From: Methanoprimaticola sp047501175
Lineage (GTDB): Archaea > Thermoplasmatota > Thermoplasmata > Methanomassiliicoccales > Methanomethylophilaceae
Assembly (NCBI RefSeq): GCF_047501175.1
Contig: NZ_JBEQWH010000002.1
Coordinates: 124,001-188,000, forward strand
Length of the DNA stretch: 64,000 nt
Direction of reading: 5' to 3'
In this document: one piece after another, positions 25,279 to 33,935 of the stretch
How the letters are laid out: each line of letters starts with the position of its first letter
Numbering within the stretch: the first letter of the stretch is position 1
Position numbers and translations under genes: made by a program
The notes under the pieces: model-generated
The model's input: the letters and a program-made list of their open reading frames with translations, nothing else
What the model was told of the DNA's origin: nothing
Database searches by the model: none

Positions 25279-27138
25279 TCATCCACTGGGACGATTATGG
25301 AGTATCCCATCGGACGAATGCAGGTCATCGAGTTTGTAATACAGCCCTTTCAGCGCCTCCGATAGGATGCGGGAATTCGTCCTGTCCCCGGGAGCCGCCG
25401 CCGTGTCGACGACGACCCACTTGGTCCTCGGGACATCCATGGCCTTCGCGATGGAGAGAGCTTCCTCGAACGGATCGCGACCCTCCTCCAGGGCCATGTT
25501 GGCCAGACCGTCGGTCATGATCACGACGAAGCATGTCTCGGCCGGATGCGTCCTGACATAGCTCGAGACATAGTTCCTGGAATATGCCAAGGCCTCGCTC
25601 AACGGGGTCTTCTTACCGACATTGATGTCGTCCAGGACCTTCCTGATTCCTCCGACGGACTGCGTGGCCGGGAGGACCATGCCTACATGTGCCTCGTTGA
25701 ACTCCATTATGCCGACGCTGTCCCTCCTGACGTAATGGTCGGACAGCATGGACAGGATGGCCGCCTTCACGGCCCTCATGCGACCGCGGATGATCAGGGA
25801 CCCGCTGGTGTCGATCATGAACAGGAACATGCAGGAGGTGCGTTTCTCACGGACCTTCTCCATGAGGTCCTGCCTCTCTATTATGATGCTCCGGGAATCG
25901 TCGTCCGAGCGACGCATCCTCTGGAACGGCGCTGCGGCACGTATGGTGGCATCCACCGCGATGTCCGGGCCCATCTCGGAGAAATGACGCGCGGAGACGT
26001 ACCTCCCGTCCCTCCCGACATCCCTTATGGACTTCCTCATGAGGTTCGCATCGAGCTTCTCGGACCTGAGGATCTCCTCCTTCAGGTCTATGGAGTCGAA
26101 CATCTCCCCTATCTCTATGGGCACCTCCTCGTCATCGACGCACGGCCCCGTCTCGGAGAGGCCCTCGACGACGGCGACCTCCGCGACCTTCGCATCGGTC
26201 TCCGGAGAGGAGTTGCGCTCATCGTGGATGAACCTCCTCATATGTGAATCGGAATAGAAGTTGACGACATCCTTCGGCTCCTCCTTCTTGGAGACAGCGT
26301 TGCGCTGACGCCTGTGGCCCAGACACAGCTTCATGGCCGAGACCGCGTCATCCCTCGATACAGTCGTCCTGCCATCCAATGCGGCCAATGACATCGCCAC
26401 GCGCACCGATGATATCTCCCCTCTGTGACCGGGGCATCCGAACTCCGAACTGGACTCGGATATGAGACGGAGTATGTTGTCAGGTACGAGGACATGGGGC
26501 ATCAGCTCGCGGGCCTCGTGCACCCTGTCGCGTACATCATCCCATTCCCGAACGCGATCGTGGACCGCCCCGTCGAGATTGATGCGGACGACATCCGCCC
26601 TGAATCCCGGGTCGTCGGAACCGTGGACGGTCACAGACATGTCGAACAGATCCGAGACCCCGCCTCCGAGCACTGTCTCGCGCAGATTCATGGTGGCGAC
26701 GACGGACGTGTCGCACGTGTACGAGCTGGATATCCCCTCCCTCTCGACCCTCACGTTCCCGTCTATGACGGTCCCCATAAGTGCACGGACGAAACGGCGG
26801 TCGAAGAGGTTTATGTCGTCTATGCACAGGAAGGTGCCGTTCGCGCGATGCAGAAGTCCGGGACTCAATGTGGCCTTTCCCGATTCGAGGGCACTCTCGA
26901 TGTCCAATGAACCGTATACCTGTGCCTCCGTAGTGTTGATCGGCAGGTTCACTGGCTCCGAGTCCATCGCACATTCGGCCACGGCACGCATGACAGCGGT
27001 CTTGCCGACCCCCGAAGGGCCTCTGATCAGCAGGCCGCGGATGTTGCGGTCCACCGCCATGCACAGGAGCGCCAGCTTCACATCCTCCAGACCGCGTATC
27101 GGCCCCGTGGACAGATCGTTCAGTATCCTCTGAGACAT
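25279..27138 (-). CDS. ChlD/BchD-like AAA+ plus von Willebrand A chelatase subunit
   Basis: A 619-residue protein. The N-terminal ~280 residues are an AAA+ module (RGPSGVGKT at 38-46, LCIDDINLF as Walker B). A Glu/Ser-rich linker follows. The C-terminal ~200 residues are a VWA domain with an intact MIDAS (DTSGS, later TPLSEALAY and TDGLAN). This is the plan of the D subunit of Mg/Co-chelatases. The start overlaps the end of the ChlI-like gene by 19 bases, so they form an operon. The large CobN/ChlH-type catalytic subunit is not in the window. Divergent placement from mttB suggests cobalt insertion for corrinoids, but nickel (F430) or an unrelated MoxR-VWA assembly role are alternatives. Confidence 0.8.
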   Translation of the reverse strand: MSQRILNDLSTGPIRGLEDVKLALLCMAVDRNIRGLLIRGPSGVGKTAVMRAVAECAMDSEPVNLPINTTEAQVYGSLDIESALESGKATLSPGLLHRANGTFLCIDDINLFDRRFVRALMGTVIDGNVRVEREGISSSYTCDTSVVATMNLRETVLGGGVSDLFDMSVTVHGSDDPGFRADVVRINLDGAVHDRVREWDDVRDRVHEARELMPHVLVPDNILRLISESSSEFGCPGHRGEISSVRVAMSLAALDGRTTVSRDDAVSAMKLCLGHRRQRNAVSKKEEPKDVVNFYSDSHMRRFIHDERNSSPETDAKVAEVAVVEGLSETGPCVDDEEVPIEIGEMFDSIDLKEEILRSEKLDANLMRKSIRDVGRDGRYVSARHFSEMGPDIAVDATIRAAAPFQRMRRSDDDSRSIIIERQDLMEKVREKRTSCMFLFMIDTSGSLIIRGRMRAVKAAILSMLSDHYVRRDSVGIMEFNEAHVGMVLPATQSVGGIRKVLDDINVGKKTPLSEALAYSRNYVSSYVRTHPAETCFVVIMTDGLANMALEEGRDPFEEALSIAKAMDVPRTKWVVVDTAAAPGDRTNSRILSEALKGLYYKLDDLHSSDGILHNRPSG

Positions 27139-28148
27139 CTCAACAGGTCCTCCTGCCTGAACACCGCCGCCTCGAACTGTCCGCTCTTGAGGCGATGGCG
27201 CAGAACCAGTCCGGCGGTCTTCTCCAGGTCCGAGGTCTCCACCCTGTCGCGTCCCTCCAATGCGGCATTGGCCCTGGCGGCACGGACCATGGCCAGGTCC
27301 GCCCTGTGCCCTTCTATGCCGAAACGGATGGATATCCTGGCGACGGAGTGGATCACGTCATCGGAGATGTCCACGGCCTTCACCGCACCACGTGCATCCG
27401 AGATGGTCCTTCTGAGCATCTCGGTGTCCTCGGCACATGATTCCGTGTAGCCCTCTGGGTCCGAATCGAATGCGAGGCGCCTCCTTATGACCTCCATCCT
27501 GACGTCGGGGTCGTTGTTGCCCACGATGTCCACGGCCAACCCGAACCTGTCCAGAAGCTGTGGCCTGAGGTTGCCCTCCTCGGGATTCATGGTCCCGACT
27601 AGGATGAACCTGGCAGGATGGGAGAACGATATCCCCTCGCGCTCGACGTAGTTCCTGCCCATCGCCGCCGAATCGAGCAGGAGGTCCACGATATGGTCGT
27701 CCAGTAGGTTGACCTCATCGACATAGAGTAAGTTCCCGTTGGCCTGTGCCAGGACCCCGCCCTCGTAGGACCTCTCCCCGGTGCTAAGGATGTGCTCTAT
27801 GTCGAGGCTCCCGGACACCCTGTCCTCGGTCGCGTTCAATGGGAGCTCCACGACCTCCATCTGACGCATCTCGGAATCGAGACCTCCCTCGGACAGCCTC
27901 TGCTTGCACTCCTCGCAGAGATTGCGCAAGTCAGATACGTTACAGTGATACCTGCATCCCTTGGACGAGGGCACCTCGGGAAGGATCTGCACGAGGGAAC
28001 GGACCGTCGTGGACTTCGCGGTGCCCTTCTCCCCGCGTATGAGGACCCCGCCGACACCGGGGTCGACGATGTTCAGCATCAGGGCGCGTTTCATCTCTTC
28101 TTGTCCGACTATCCTTGTGAAAGGGAACAGCAAATTTCTCTCACTCAT
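27120..28148 (-). CDS. ChlI/BchI-like AAA+ chelatase subunit
   Basis: A 342-residue AAA+ ATPase of the Mg-chelatase I family. Walker A is GEKGTAKS (39-46), Walker B is LLYVDEVNLLDD, and the family insertions are present (ELPLNATEDRVSGSLDIEH, RDVIRRRLAFDSDP-like sensor region). A Cys-containing segment (CRYHC and CEEC) between Walker A and B is typical for archaeal/bacterial ChlI-like proteins. ATG 28148 is preferred: GGAG lies 9 bases upstream; ATG 28157 is possible. It is the promoter-proximal gene of a ChlI-ChlD pair transcribed away from mttB, sharing a 284-bp regulatory region with it. ATP-driven metal insertion into a tetrapyrrole is the likely role. Confidence 0.85.
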   Translation of the reverse strand: MSERNLLFPFTRIVGQEEMKRALMLNIVDPGVGGVLIRGEKGTAKSTTVRSLVQILPEVPSSKGCRYHCNVSDLRNLCEECKQRLSEGGLDSEMRQMEVVELPLNATEDRVSGSLDIEHILSTGERSYEGGVLAQANGNLLYVDEVNLLDDHIVDLLLDSAAMGRNYVEREGISFSHPARFILVGTMNPEEGNLRPQLLDRFGLAVDIVGNNDPDVRMEVIRRRLAFDSDPEGYTESCAEDTEMLRRTISDARGAVKAVDISDDVIHSVARISIRFGIEGHRADLAMVRAARANAALEGRDRVETSDLEKTAGLVLRHRLKSGQFEAAVFRQEDLLRCLRGY

Positions 28149-28246
28149 CTCCGACATCTCCGTTGTTTCGTCTTCGGAATATGATGTATGTCTCAACTAA
28201 TAAAATGACCCCATCATTGTTTCTATTGTTTTATTCAATAATAATG

Positions 28247-28258
28247 TTGAGTACTCAA
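28247..28258. promoter_or_regulatory. Palindrome TTGAGTACTCAA between chlI-like and mttB
   Basis: A perfect 12-base palindrome sits 5 bases before the mttB TATA element and within the shared upstream region of two divergent genes. It shares the TTGAG/CTCAA half-site core with the operator of the Amt gene at 25192-25229. It may be bound by the same regulator, possibly the MarR-like protein encoded at 30948. Confidence 0.5.
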
Positions 28259-28262
28259 TAAA

Positions 28263-28273
28263 CTTAAATATCC
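28263..28273 (+). promoter_or_regulatory. TATA box of mttB-mttC
   Basis: CTTAAATATCC is the clearest TATA-like element upstream of mttB. A start site about 25 bases downstream (near 28293) would give a ~140-nt leader, which is unusual for archaea and contains several hairpins. Confidence 0.55.
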
Positions 28274-28292
28274 AATTCTGCTATTAATGTTC

Positions 28293-28432
28293 AACGGTTG
28301 GGACACAAAGACCCATACCCTGATTCTCAGGGTGGCCAGATATGTCTGGCTAGGTCTGATATGCAGGTCCCTTCACCGTAAACAAACATCCAGGCTGGAT
28401 GTAACCAGACTGGAAACAAGGAGGAAAAACAG
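28293..28432 (+). ncRNA. Structured 5' leader of mttB with repeated CCAG/CTGG hairpins
   Basis: Three exact stems occur in order: ACCCTG-ATTCT-CAGGGT (28317-28333), GCCAGA-TATG-TCTGGC (28335-28350), and ACATCC-AGGCT-GGATGT (28386-28402). A fourth small repeat CCAG-A-CTGG follows (28405-28413). The CCAG...CTGG motif therefore recurs three times in 80 bases. A strong ribosome binding site AAGGAGG (28419-28425) and the ATG at 28433 come right after the last one. No protein-coding frame fits. It may be a cis-acting RNA sensor, an mRNA-stability element or a set of protein sites. Confidence 0.5.
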
Positions 28433-29926
28433 ATGAACAACCAGTACCCCGGCAGGGTAAAGATGAGCGGACTCAGGCTCGAGCTCTTCAGCGAGGACGA
28501 CATCCGCGAGATCGACTACGCCACCAAAGATGTGCTCTCCACATACGGAGTCCAGGTCTCCGACCAGGAAGCCCTCGAGATCTTCCGCGACAACGGCTGT
28601 GACGTAGACTTCGAGACCAAGATGGTCAAGATCCCCACCAAGCTGATCAACCAGGCGCTCTCCACCGTCCCCAAGAAATTCTACCTCTACGGAAGGGACG
28701 ACGAGCACACCGTCGAGCAGATGCACAAGGGAAGGGTCCACTACACCAACTTCGGAACCGGAATCCAGATGTGCGACTACCTGGGCGACAACAAGTACGA
28801 GACCAGGGACTCCACCGACGCCGATCTGGCCAACTGCGCCAAGATCGTCGACTGGGCCGACAACATCAGCTACTTCTCCCTTGCAGTCTCCGCCAGGGAC
28901 TGGGCAGGTGTCGGAGCGGAGGACGTCCACGAGATGATCACCGCCCTCAAGAACACCGTCAAGCACTTCCACCACATCGACCCCGTCGCCGAGAACGTCG
29001 ACTTCTACTGGGAGATCCTCAAGGCATACTACGGCGGTGACGAGAAGATGGCCCGCGACAGGCCCATCATGTCCATGCTCGTCTGCCCCACCAGCCCCCT
29101 CGAGCTGAGCCACAATGCCGCTCAGGTCATCATCAAGGGAGCCAGGTACGGCATCCCCGTCAACGTGCTGTCCATGGCCATGGCCGGCGGATCGTCCTCG
29201 ATCTACCTCGCCGGAACACTCGTCACGCACAACGCCGAGGTCCTCTCCGGTATCGTCCTGAGCCAGCTGGCCAACCCCGGAGCGCCCGTCCTGTACGGAT
29301 CCTCCACGACCACGTTCGACCTCCGCAACGGAACCGCTCCTGTTGGATCTCCAGAACTCGCTGTTATCAGCGCAGCCGTACCCAAGCTCGGACAGTACTA
29401 CGGACTGCCCGTGTTCGTGGCTGGTATGTAGACCGACGCCAAGATCCCCGATTCCCAGGCCGCCCACGAGAAGTCCATCACCTCCCTGCTGCCCGCCATC
29501 TCCGGAGCGAACTCCATCTACGGATCCGGAATGCTCGAGCTCGGACAGACCTTCTCCATGGAGCAGCTCGTCATCGATAATGACATAATCGCAATGAACT
29601 TCAAGGCCATGGAGGGAGTCCCCGTCACCGACAGGACCCTCGCGGTCGAGGCCATCAAGGAGATCGGAGTCGGGAACGACTTCCTCGGACACATGTCCAC
29701 CATGGAGAACTTCGAGTCCTCATCCAACCCTGCGATGTTCGACAGGACCATGCTCGGAGAGTGGAAGGCCAACGGATCCAAGAGCGCCGTCGAGAGGGCC
29801 CACGAGGTCGTCGTCGATGTGCTCGCAAACCACACCGTGAAACCCATTGATGCAGACAGACTTGCGGCGATGGAAGCCATCGTTGCCGAGGCCGATGCGG
29901 CCTTCAAGAAGAGAAAGGAGGAGTGA
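28433..29926 (+). CDS. mttB: Trimethylamine methyltransferase MttB (pyrrolysine at in-frame UAG)
   Basis: A 497-residue protein if the UAG at 29429-29431 is read as pyrrolysine (residue 333), against the ~334 position of Methanosarcina MttB. The frame stays open and homologous on both sides: ...VFVAGM before and TDAKIPDSQAAHEKS after. MttB moves a methyl group from trimethylamine to the corrinoid of MttC. The region has the family's typical Gly/Ala-rich TIM-barrel segments. AAGGAGG precedes the ATG. MttC follows by 5 bases. Codon use is biased to C-ending codons, suggesting high expression. This is not a frameshift or pseudogene, because the only break is a UAG and the same kind of break occurs in both mtmB genes in the window. 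Confidence 0.96.
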
Positions 29927-29931
29927 TTAGT

Positions 29932-30597
29932 ATGGTTACGACCCAGGAACTTGCAGAGAAAGCGAAGAAAGCAGTCATGAGCTACAACGTCAACGACTCT
30001 AAGGCCGTTGCGACCGAGGCGATCGCCAACCCCGACGTCGACCTCGTCGCTCTGATCAACGACGGATACAGCGCTGGGATCAACGAGGTCGGAGTCCTCT
30101 TCGGACAGAAGAAGGTCTTCCTCCCCCACATCATGGCCGCTGCCGGTGCACTCACCGCGGGAATGGACATCCTGACCCCCGAGATCGAGAAGCGCGGCGG
30201 ATCCGTGGGAGCCGGACTCGGGAACGTCGTCATCTGCTCCATCGAGGGAGACATCCACTCCATCGGAAAGGACATCGTCGCCATCATGCTGAAGGTCGCC
30301 GGGTTCAACGTCTTCAACATCGGAAGGGACGTCGCCCTGAAGGACATCATCGCGGCCGTCAAGAAGCATGAGGCCGTCGCTGTCGGGACCTCCGCGCTCA
30401 TGACCTCCACCATGGTCGGTCAGAAGACCTTCGAGGAGATGATGGTCAAGGAAGGCCTCAAGGGCAAGTGCCTGACCAACGTCGGAGGGGCCCCCGTCAC
30501 CCAGCAGTGGGCCGACGAGATCGGTGCGGACATCTACACCGAGAGCGCCACCGACGCATCCGCCAAGTTCGTCGCCGCATTCGGCGACAAGGCTTGA
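29932..30597 (+). CDS. mttC: Trimethylamine corrinoid protein MttC
   Basis: A 221-residue corrinoid-binding protein, about standard length. The N-terminal helical cap domain (residues ~1-90) is followed by the Rossmann B12 domain with the base-off ligand motif GDIHSIGKDI (Asp107, His109). SALMT and NVGGAPV, which line the nucleotide tail, follow. It carries the methyl group between MttB and the coenzyme M methyltransferase. ATG 29932 is used rather than the GTG at 29923 because GGAG precedes it and family members start at this point. Followed by two hairpins that likely end the transcript. Confidence 0.95.
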   Translation: MVTTQELAEKAKKAVMSYNVNDSKAVATEAIANPDVDLVALINDGYSAGINEVGVLFGQKKVFLPHIMAAAGALTAGMDILTPEIEKRGGSVGAGLGNVVICSIEGDIHSIGKDIVAIMLKVAGFNVFNIGRDVALKDIIAAVKKHEAVAVGTSALMTSTMVGQKTFEEMMVKEGLKGKCLTNVGGAPVTQQWADEIGADIYTESATDASAKFVAAFGDKA

Positions 30598-30622
30598 AAC
30601 ACCAAAAGGCCCACCCGGGCCA

Positions 30623-30646
30623 TCTTCCGGCATACGTGCCGGAAGA
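30623..30646 (+). terminator. 10-bp hairpin with UACG loop downstream of mttC
   Basis: TCTTCCGGCA (30623-30632) pairs perfectly with TGCCGGAAGA (30637-30646) across the stable tetraloop TACG. It lies 26 bases after the mttC stop. With only a modest T-run after it, it may terminate or protect the 3' end of the highly expressed mttBC mRNA. Confidence 0.55.
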
Positions 30647-30660
30647 GACATTCAAATCGA

Positions 30661-30717
30661 AGGCGTGGCGCATTAGTCCTTGTACTAAGCTCATTGTTTT
30701 CCTCTAGTGCCACGCCT
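30661..30717 (+). terminator. Second long inverted repeat downstream of mttC
   Basis: AGGCGTGGC (30661-30669) is inverted at 30709-30717 (GCCACGCCT), with further partial pairing (CATTAG with CTCTAG) inside and the T-rich TTGTTTTCC in the loop arm. It follows the first hairpin by 14 bases. It is too long and irregular for a tRNA and carries no tRNA signature. A tandem 3' end structure for mttBC is the simplest reading. Confidence 0.4.
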
Positions 30718-30947
30718 CCGATCCATCATATCGGTCGGATCCGGACCTCTACCCTGCTGTTGAGGACCGCCGCTCGATGGATGCAAACATCGGATGCAGA
30801 CTGTTTGAAAACTGTATTATCATTCCTGATGTTGGATGCATTATGAATCAAAAACAGACAATTTGAGAGAAATGCCCGAGATGCAGGACAGACCCAGTGT
30901 TTCGGGAATAATCCATATTAAATAATGTTGAAAGCATCACTAATAAC

Positions 30948-31511
30948 GTGCCAGATCGTGAGGACATATATTGGAACTCGTTCCTGCCGGCGTTCTTCGA
31001 CAGGATGAGTCTTCAGATGCGCAAGAACATGACCGACATCGTTTCGGACTATGACCTTACCAGCGCTCACGCCATCTATCTAATCGCACTGAAACTGCAG
31101 GACGGCCAGACACTTGTCAGCCTATCGAGATTCCTGGACCTGGACACCGCCAACACGAACCGTGTCATCAAGATCCTCAAGGAGAAGGAACTGGTCTACG
31201 ATGACCGTAAGACCGACAAGAGCAAGAAGTTCAACATATACCTGACGGACAGCGGCAGGAATCTGGCGGACCGCATAATGGCCGGAATCACCGAACTGAA
31301 CAACAGCTATTTCGAGGGCATCCCGCGCGAGGATGTGCTCCAGCTCCGCAACACGCTGATCAGGATCCTCAGGAACATGAACCTGGACATCGACAGCTAC
31401 ATGGGCTCCAAGTACGAGGACCCGTTCTATACCCATCTGCACATCATCCCTCCGGAGGACGGATATGAAACAGAACCCATTCGTCTGTCTCAAAAACGTC
31501 AAAACGTTTGA
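30948..31511 (+). CDS. MarR-family transcriptional regulator
   Basis: A 187-residue winged-helix regulator starting at GTG 30948. The central helix-turn-helix and wing are clear (TLVSLSRFLDLDTANTNRVIKILKEKELV then DDRKTDKSKKFNIYLTDSGRN). Helices before and after form the MarR dimer interface. The C-terminus has an extra ~35 polar residues. It is monocistronic behind a TATA-like CATATTAAATAA near 30910-30925. Its position between mttBC and other methylamine genes, in a region with inverted repeats, makes it a candidate regulator of these operons. The effector is unknown. It is 350 bp from mttC, and that gap holds hairpins rather than any gene I can support. Confidence 0.82.
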   Translation: MPDREDIYWNSFLPAFFDRMSLQMRKNMTDIVSDYDLTSAHAIYLIALKLQDGQTLVSLSRFLDLDTANTNRVIKILKEKELVYDDRKTDKSKKFNIYLTDSGRNLADRIMAGITELNNSYFEGIPREDVLQLRNTLIRILRNMNLDIDSYMGSKYEDPFYTHLHIIPPEDGYETEPIRLSQKRQNV

Positions 31512-31575
31512 ATTGCAGACATATCTCAAACATTCGATATGCAATCTCTTTATATTGAATCGTCAATAAAATCTC

Positions 31576-32148
31576 ATGGGAGAGATTGTGGCAATAGTGA
31601 CCAGCCCTCACCCCGAGGGAAATTCAGCCTCCATCGTCGATGCCATAACGGATGGTGCGATGGGATTGTCAACAAATCTTATTCAACTGTACACGCTCGG
31701 CAAGTCCAAGTTCATCCATTGCTGCAACGAGTGCGGCAAATGCAAACAGACAGGGTTCTGTGCCATCGAGGATGACATGTCCGAAGTCCTGAATGCGATC
31801 CGCACCGCGGACTGCGTCATCTTCTCGACAGCCGTCCACTTCAACAACGTGTCCGCCCAATACAAGATTCTGGAGGACCGCATGTACTCCTTCCTGAACT
31901 CGGACCTGTCCATCAACATCAAGACCGGGAAGAAGGCGATCGTGGTCGTGACCGCTGCCGCATCCCTTGAGAATGCGAAGGTCATCGCCAGCCACATGGC
32001 CGCATCCCTCACCATGATGGGCTTCGAGGTGATCGACCGTGTCGTGTTCTCCTCGGACATGGGTACCAAGAAGGCATCGGAGGATCCCGACATCCTCCTA
32101 AAGGCGAAGCAGGCGGGGATGAAGCTTCGCAACACCCCCACCGTCTGA
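31576..32148 (+). CDS. Iron-sulfur flavoprotein / NADPH-dependent FMN reductase-like protein
   Basis: A 190-residue flavodoxin-fold protein. The N-terminal FMN-binding strand and loop (IVAIVTSPHPEGNSASIVDAI) resemble Isf proteins of methanogens. A compact Cys motif (CCNECGKCKQTGFC, about residues 49-62) matches the 4Fe-4S site of Isf. The phosphate-binding loop then continues (TAVHFNNVSAQYKILEDRMY). It should pass electrons between low-potential carriers and an oxidant. An imperfect inverted repeat lies upstream (TTGCA...GATATGCAA, about 31517-31543), and TTTATATTGA at 31550-31559 is a likely TATA box. The electron partner is unknown. Confidence 0.85.
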   Translation: MGEIVAIVTSPHPEGNSASIVDAITDGAMGLSTNLIQLYTLGKSKFIHCCNECGKCKQTGFCAIEDDMSEVLNAIRTADCVIFSTAVHFNNVSAQYKILEDRMYSFLNSDLSINIKTGKKAIVVVTAAASLENAKVIASHMAASLTMMGFEVIDRVVFSSDMGTKKASEDPDILLKAKQAGMKLRNTPTV

Positions 32149-32237
32149 TGGACGGACCGCGTCCATCGAGGATGCCGACGCTCCCCTGACGGTGTCCTGA
32201 TGCGCAGACTGCCGCCCTACGGACGGCCTGGCATCAA

Positions 32238-32247
32238 GTATATAGTT
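32238..32247 (+). promoter_or_regulatory. TATA box of the aminotransferase gene
   Basis: GTATATAGTT lies about 28-37 bases before the ATG at 32275, so transcription should begin at or very near the start codon and give a leaderless mRNA. No ribosome binding site is seen before that ATG, which agrees. Confidence 0.5.
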
Positions 32248-32274
32248 ACCTTATCCAATCAGCGACCGATTCTA

Positions 32275-33483
32275 ATGAAGACCAAGATCAAGGCTTCCAG
32301 AAGGTCGATGGGAATGAACTACGCGATACGCGAGGTCACGGTCCCGGCAGCTGCCGCCAGGGAGGCAGGTATGAAGACTCTTGATCTGAACATCGGGGAT
32401 CCCAACAAATGGGATTTCGAGACCCCCGAGTATTTCAAAGCCACCCTGCGTGCCGCAGTCGACGAGACTGACAACGGATATGGGGATTCCCAAGGGAACC
32501 TCGACCTCCGCGAGGCCATCGTGGACAGGGAGCTCGAGAAGCACGGTGCCCACATATCCGCATCCGACGTGTATGTCGCCGCAGGGGTCAGCGAGGCCAT
32601 CAATGTCATGATGGGCACGCTCATCGAACCGGGGGACGAGATACTCGTTCCCGGCCCGGGGTACCCGTCCTACGCCCAGTACATCAACTTCTACGAAGGC
32701 CGCACCGTTCCGTACAGGCAGATCGAGGAGGAGGACTGGCGCCCCGACACGGACATGATAAGGAAGAGGATCTCCAACCGCACCAAGGCCATGGTCATCA
32801 TCAACCCGAACAACCCGACCGGCGCAGTATACGATGAGAAGACCATACGCGAGATGGGAGACATCGCCGCGGAGTACTCCATCCCTCTGATCTCCGACGA
32901 GATCTACGACAAGATAATCATGGAGGGGACCCACTTCTCCGCATCCCAGCTGTCCGACGACATCCCGAGGATAATCTTCAACGGATTCTCAAAAGTCAAC
33001 CTGATGCCCGGCTGGAGGATGGGATACATGTACTTCATGGACAACAACGGCCTCCTCGACGAGGTGCGTGAAGGGCTTATGAAGCAGTTCCGTGCCAGGA
33101 TATGCCCCAACGTGCCGTGCCAGGCCGCCGCCCGTGCCTCGCTCCAGGGTCCGCAGGAGTACATCGTGGACCTGAACAGGAAACTGAAGACGCGCGCGGA
33201 CTACACCTACAAGCGTCTCAACGAGATCGATGGGATCAGCACACGCCGCGCGAAGGGAGCATTCTACATGTTCCCCTCCATCGATCTGAAAGGGACCTGG
33301 AGCACCGACAAGGACTTCGTCCTGGACCTCATCAAGGAAGAGGGCGTCGTGCTCGTCCACGGGACCGGGTTCTGCGACGAGTTCGGACAGGGTCACTTCA
33401 GGACCATCACTCTGCCTCCACTGGACGTCCTGGAGGAATCCTACGACAAGCTCGAAAGGTTCATGAACAGGCACAGGGCCTGA
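32275..33483 (+). CDS. Class I/II aminotransferase (alanine/aspartate aminotransferase-like)
   Basis: A 402-residue PLP enzyme. The PLP lysine is in FNGFSKVNLMPGWRMG (Lys240), with NPNNPTGAVY, ISDEIYDKI and YGDSQGNLDLRE as further conserved elements. These are typical of archaeal alanine or aspartate aminotransferases of the AspC/AlaA group. It probably makes alanine from pyruvate and glutamate. ATG 32275 matches a leaderless promoter; the in-frame start at 32200 adds residues that do not look like the family. It converges on ribH with a shared terminator. Confidence 0.88.
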   Translation: MKTKIKASRRSMGMNYAIREVTVPAAAAREAGMKTLDLNIGDPNKWDFETPEYFKATLRAAVDETDNGYGDSQGNLDLREAIVDRELEKHGAHISASDVYVAAGVSEAINVMMGTLIEPGDEILVPGPGYPSYAQYINFYEGRTVPYRQIEEEDWRPDTDMIRKRISNRTKAMVIINPNNPTGAVYDEKTIREMGDIAAEYSIPLISDEIYDKIIMEGTHFSASQLSDDIPRIIFNGFSKVNLMPGWRMGYMYFMDNNGLLDEVREGLMKQFRARICPNVPCQAAARASLQGPQEYIVDLNRKLKTRADYTYKRLNEIDGISTRRAKGAFYMFPSIDLKGTWSTDKDFVLDLIKEEGVVLVHGTGFCDEFGQGHFRTITLPPLDVLEESYDKLERFMNRHRA

Positions 33484-33497
33484 AAAAACTGAAAGAT

Positions 33498-33520
33498 GGG
33501 GGTGTCAACCCCCTTTTATT
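33498..33520. terminator. Bidirectional hairpin terminator between aminotransferase and ribH
   Basis: GGGGGT-GTCA-ACCCCC (33498-33513) forms a 6-bp G/C-rich stem followed by TTTTATT on the plus strand, and is preceded by an A-rich run that is T-rich on the minus strand. It sits between two converging genes and can serve both. Confidence 0.65.
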
Positions 33521-33930
33521 CACTCCAGCCTCTGGAGCATCTTCACGACAGCGTCGACGACGTCACGTCCCTTCTCGATACGGTCCATCGCCTGAAGCTC
33601 GGTCATACCGGGACCGGTGATGCCGAACCCGACAGGTTTGTTGAATTCGAGGCCGAGGTCCATGACCTTACGGGATGCCTGTGCGACGACGACCTCATCG
33701 TGCTTGGTCTCTCCGGAGATGACGGCGCCGATGGTTATGACCGCGTCGACATCGTCGTTCTGTAGCATACGTTTCACGGCCAGGGGGATCTCGAACACAC
33801 CGGGGACTTTGATCTCCTTAGTGATCTTCACTCCGAGGAACTCCGCCTCAGCCTTCGCACGCTCGATCATGAGCATGGTGACCTCGTAGTTGAACTCAGC
33901 TGCGACCAATCCAATCTTGTACTCCTTCAT
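33520..33930 (-). CDS. ribH: 6,7-dimethyl-8-ribityllumazine synthase RibH
   Basis: A 136-residue enzyme that joins the dihydroxybutanone phosphate made by RibB to the pyrimidine intermediate. Family motifs are LVAAEFNYEVTMLMIERA, VPGVFEIP and GAVISGETKHDEVV, with the catalytic His in KHDE. Length fits archaeal lumazine synthase. ATG 33930 is chosen because GGTGA precedes it at good spacing; the GTG at 33939 overlaps the ribC stop and is an alternative. It is the last gene of the ribB-ribL-ribC-ribH operon and converges on the aminotransferase gene. Confidence 0.95.
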   Translation of the reverse strand: MKEYKIGLVAAEFNYEVTMLMIERAKAEAEFLGVKITKEIKVPGVFEIPLAVKRMLQNDDVDAVITIGAVISGETKHDEVVVAQASRKVMDLGLEFNKPVGFGITGPGMTELQAMDRIEKGRDVVDAVVKMLQRLE

Positions 33931-33935
33931 TTGAA

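Noticed and set aside
28433..29431. mttB as a truncated gene ending at the UAG
   Set aside because: Homologous coding sequence continues in frame after the UAG, and both mtmB genes show the same feature at the known Pyl position.
30661..30717. Possible tRNA (including tRNA-Pyl) in the region after mttC
   Set aside because: Acceptor-like arms are present, but there is no T-loop GTTCRA, no D-arm and the loop is too long and T-rich.
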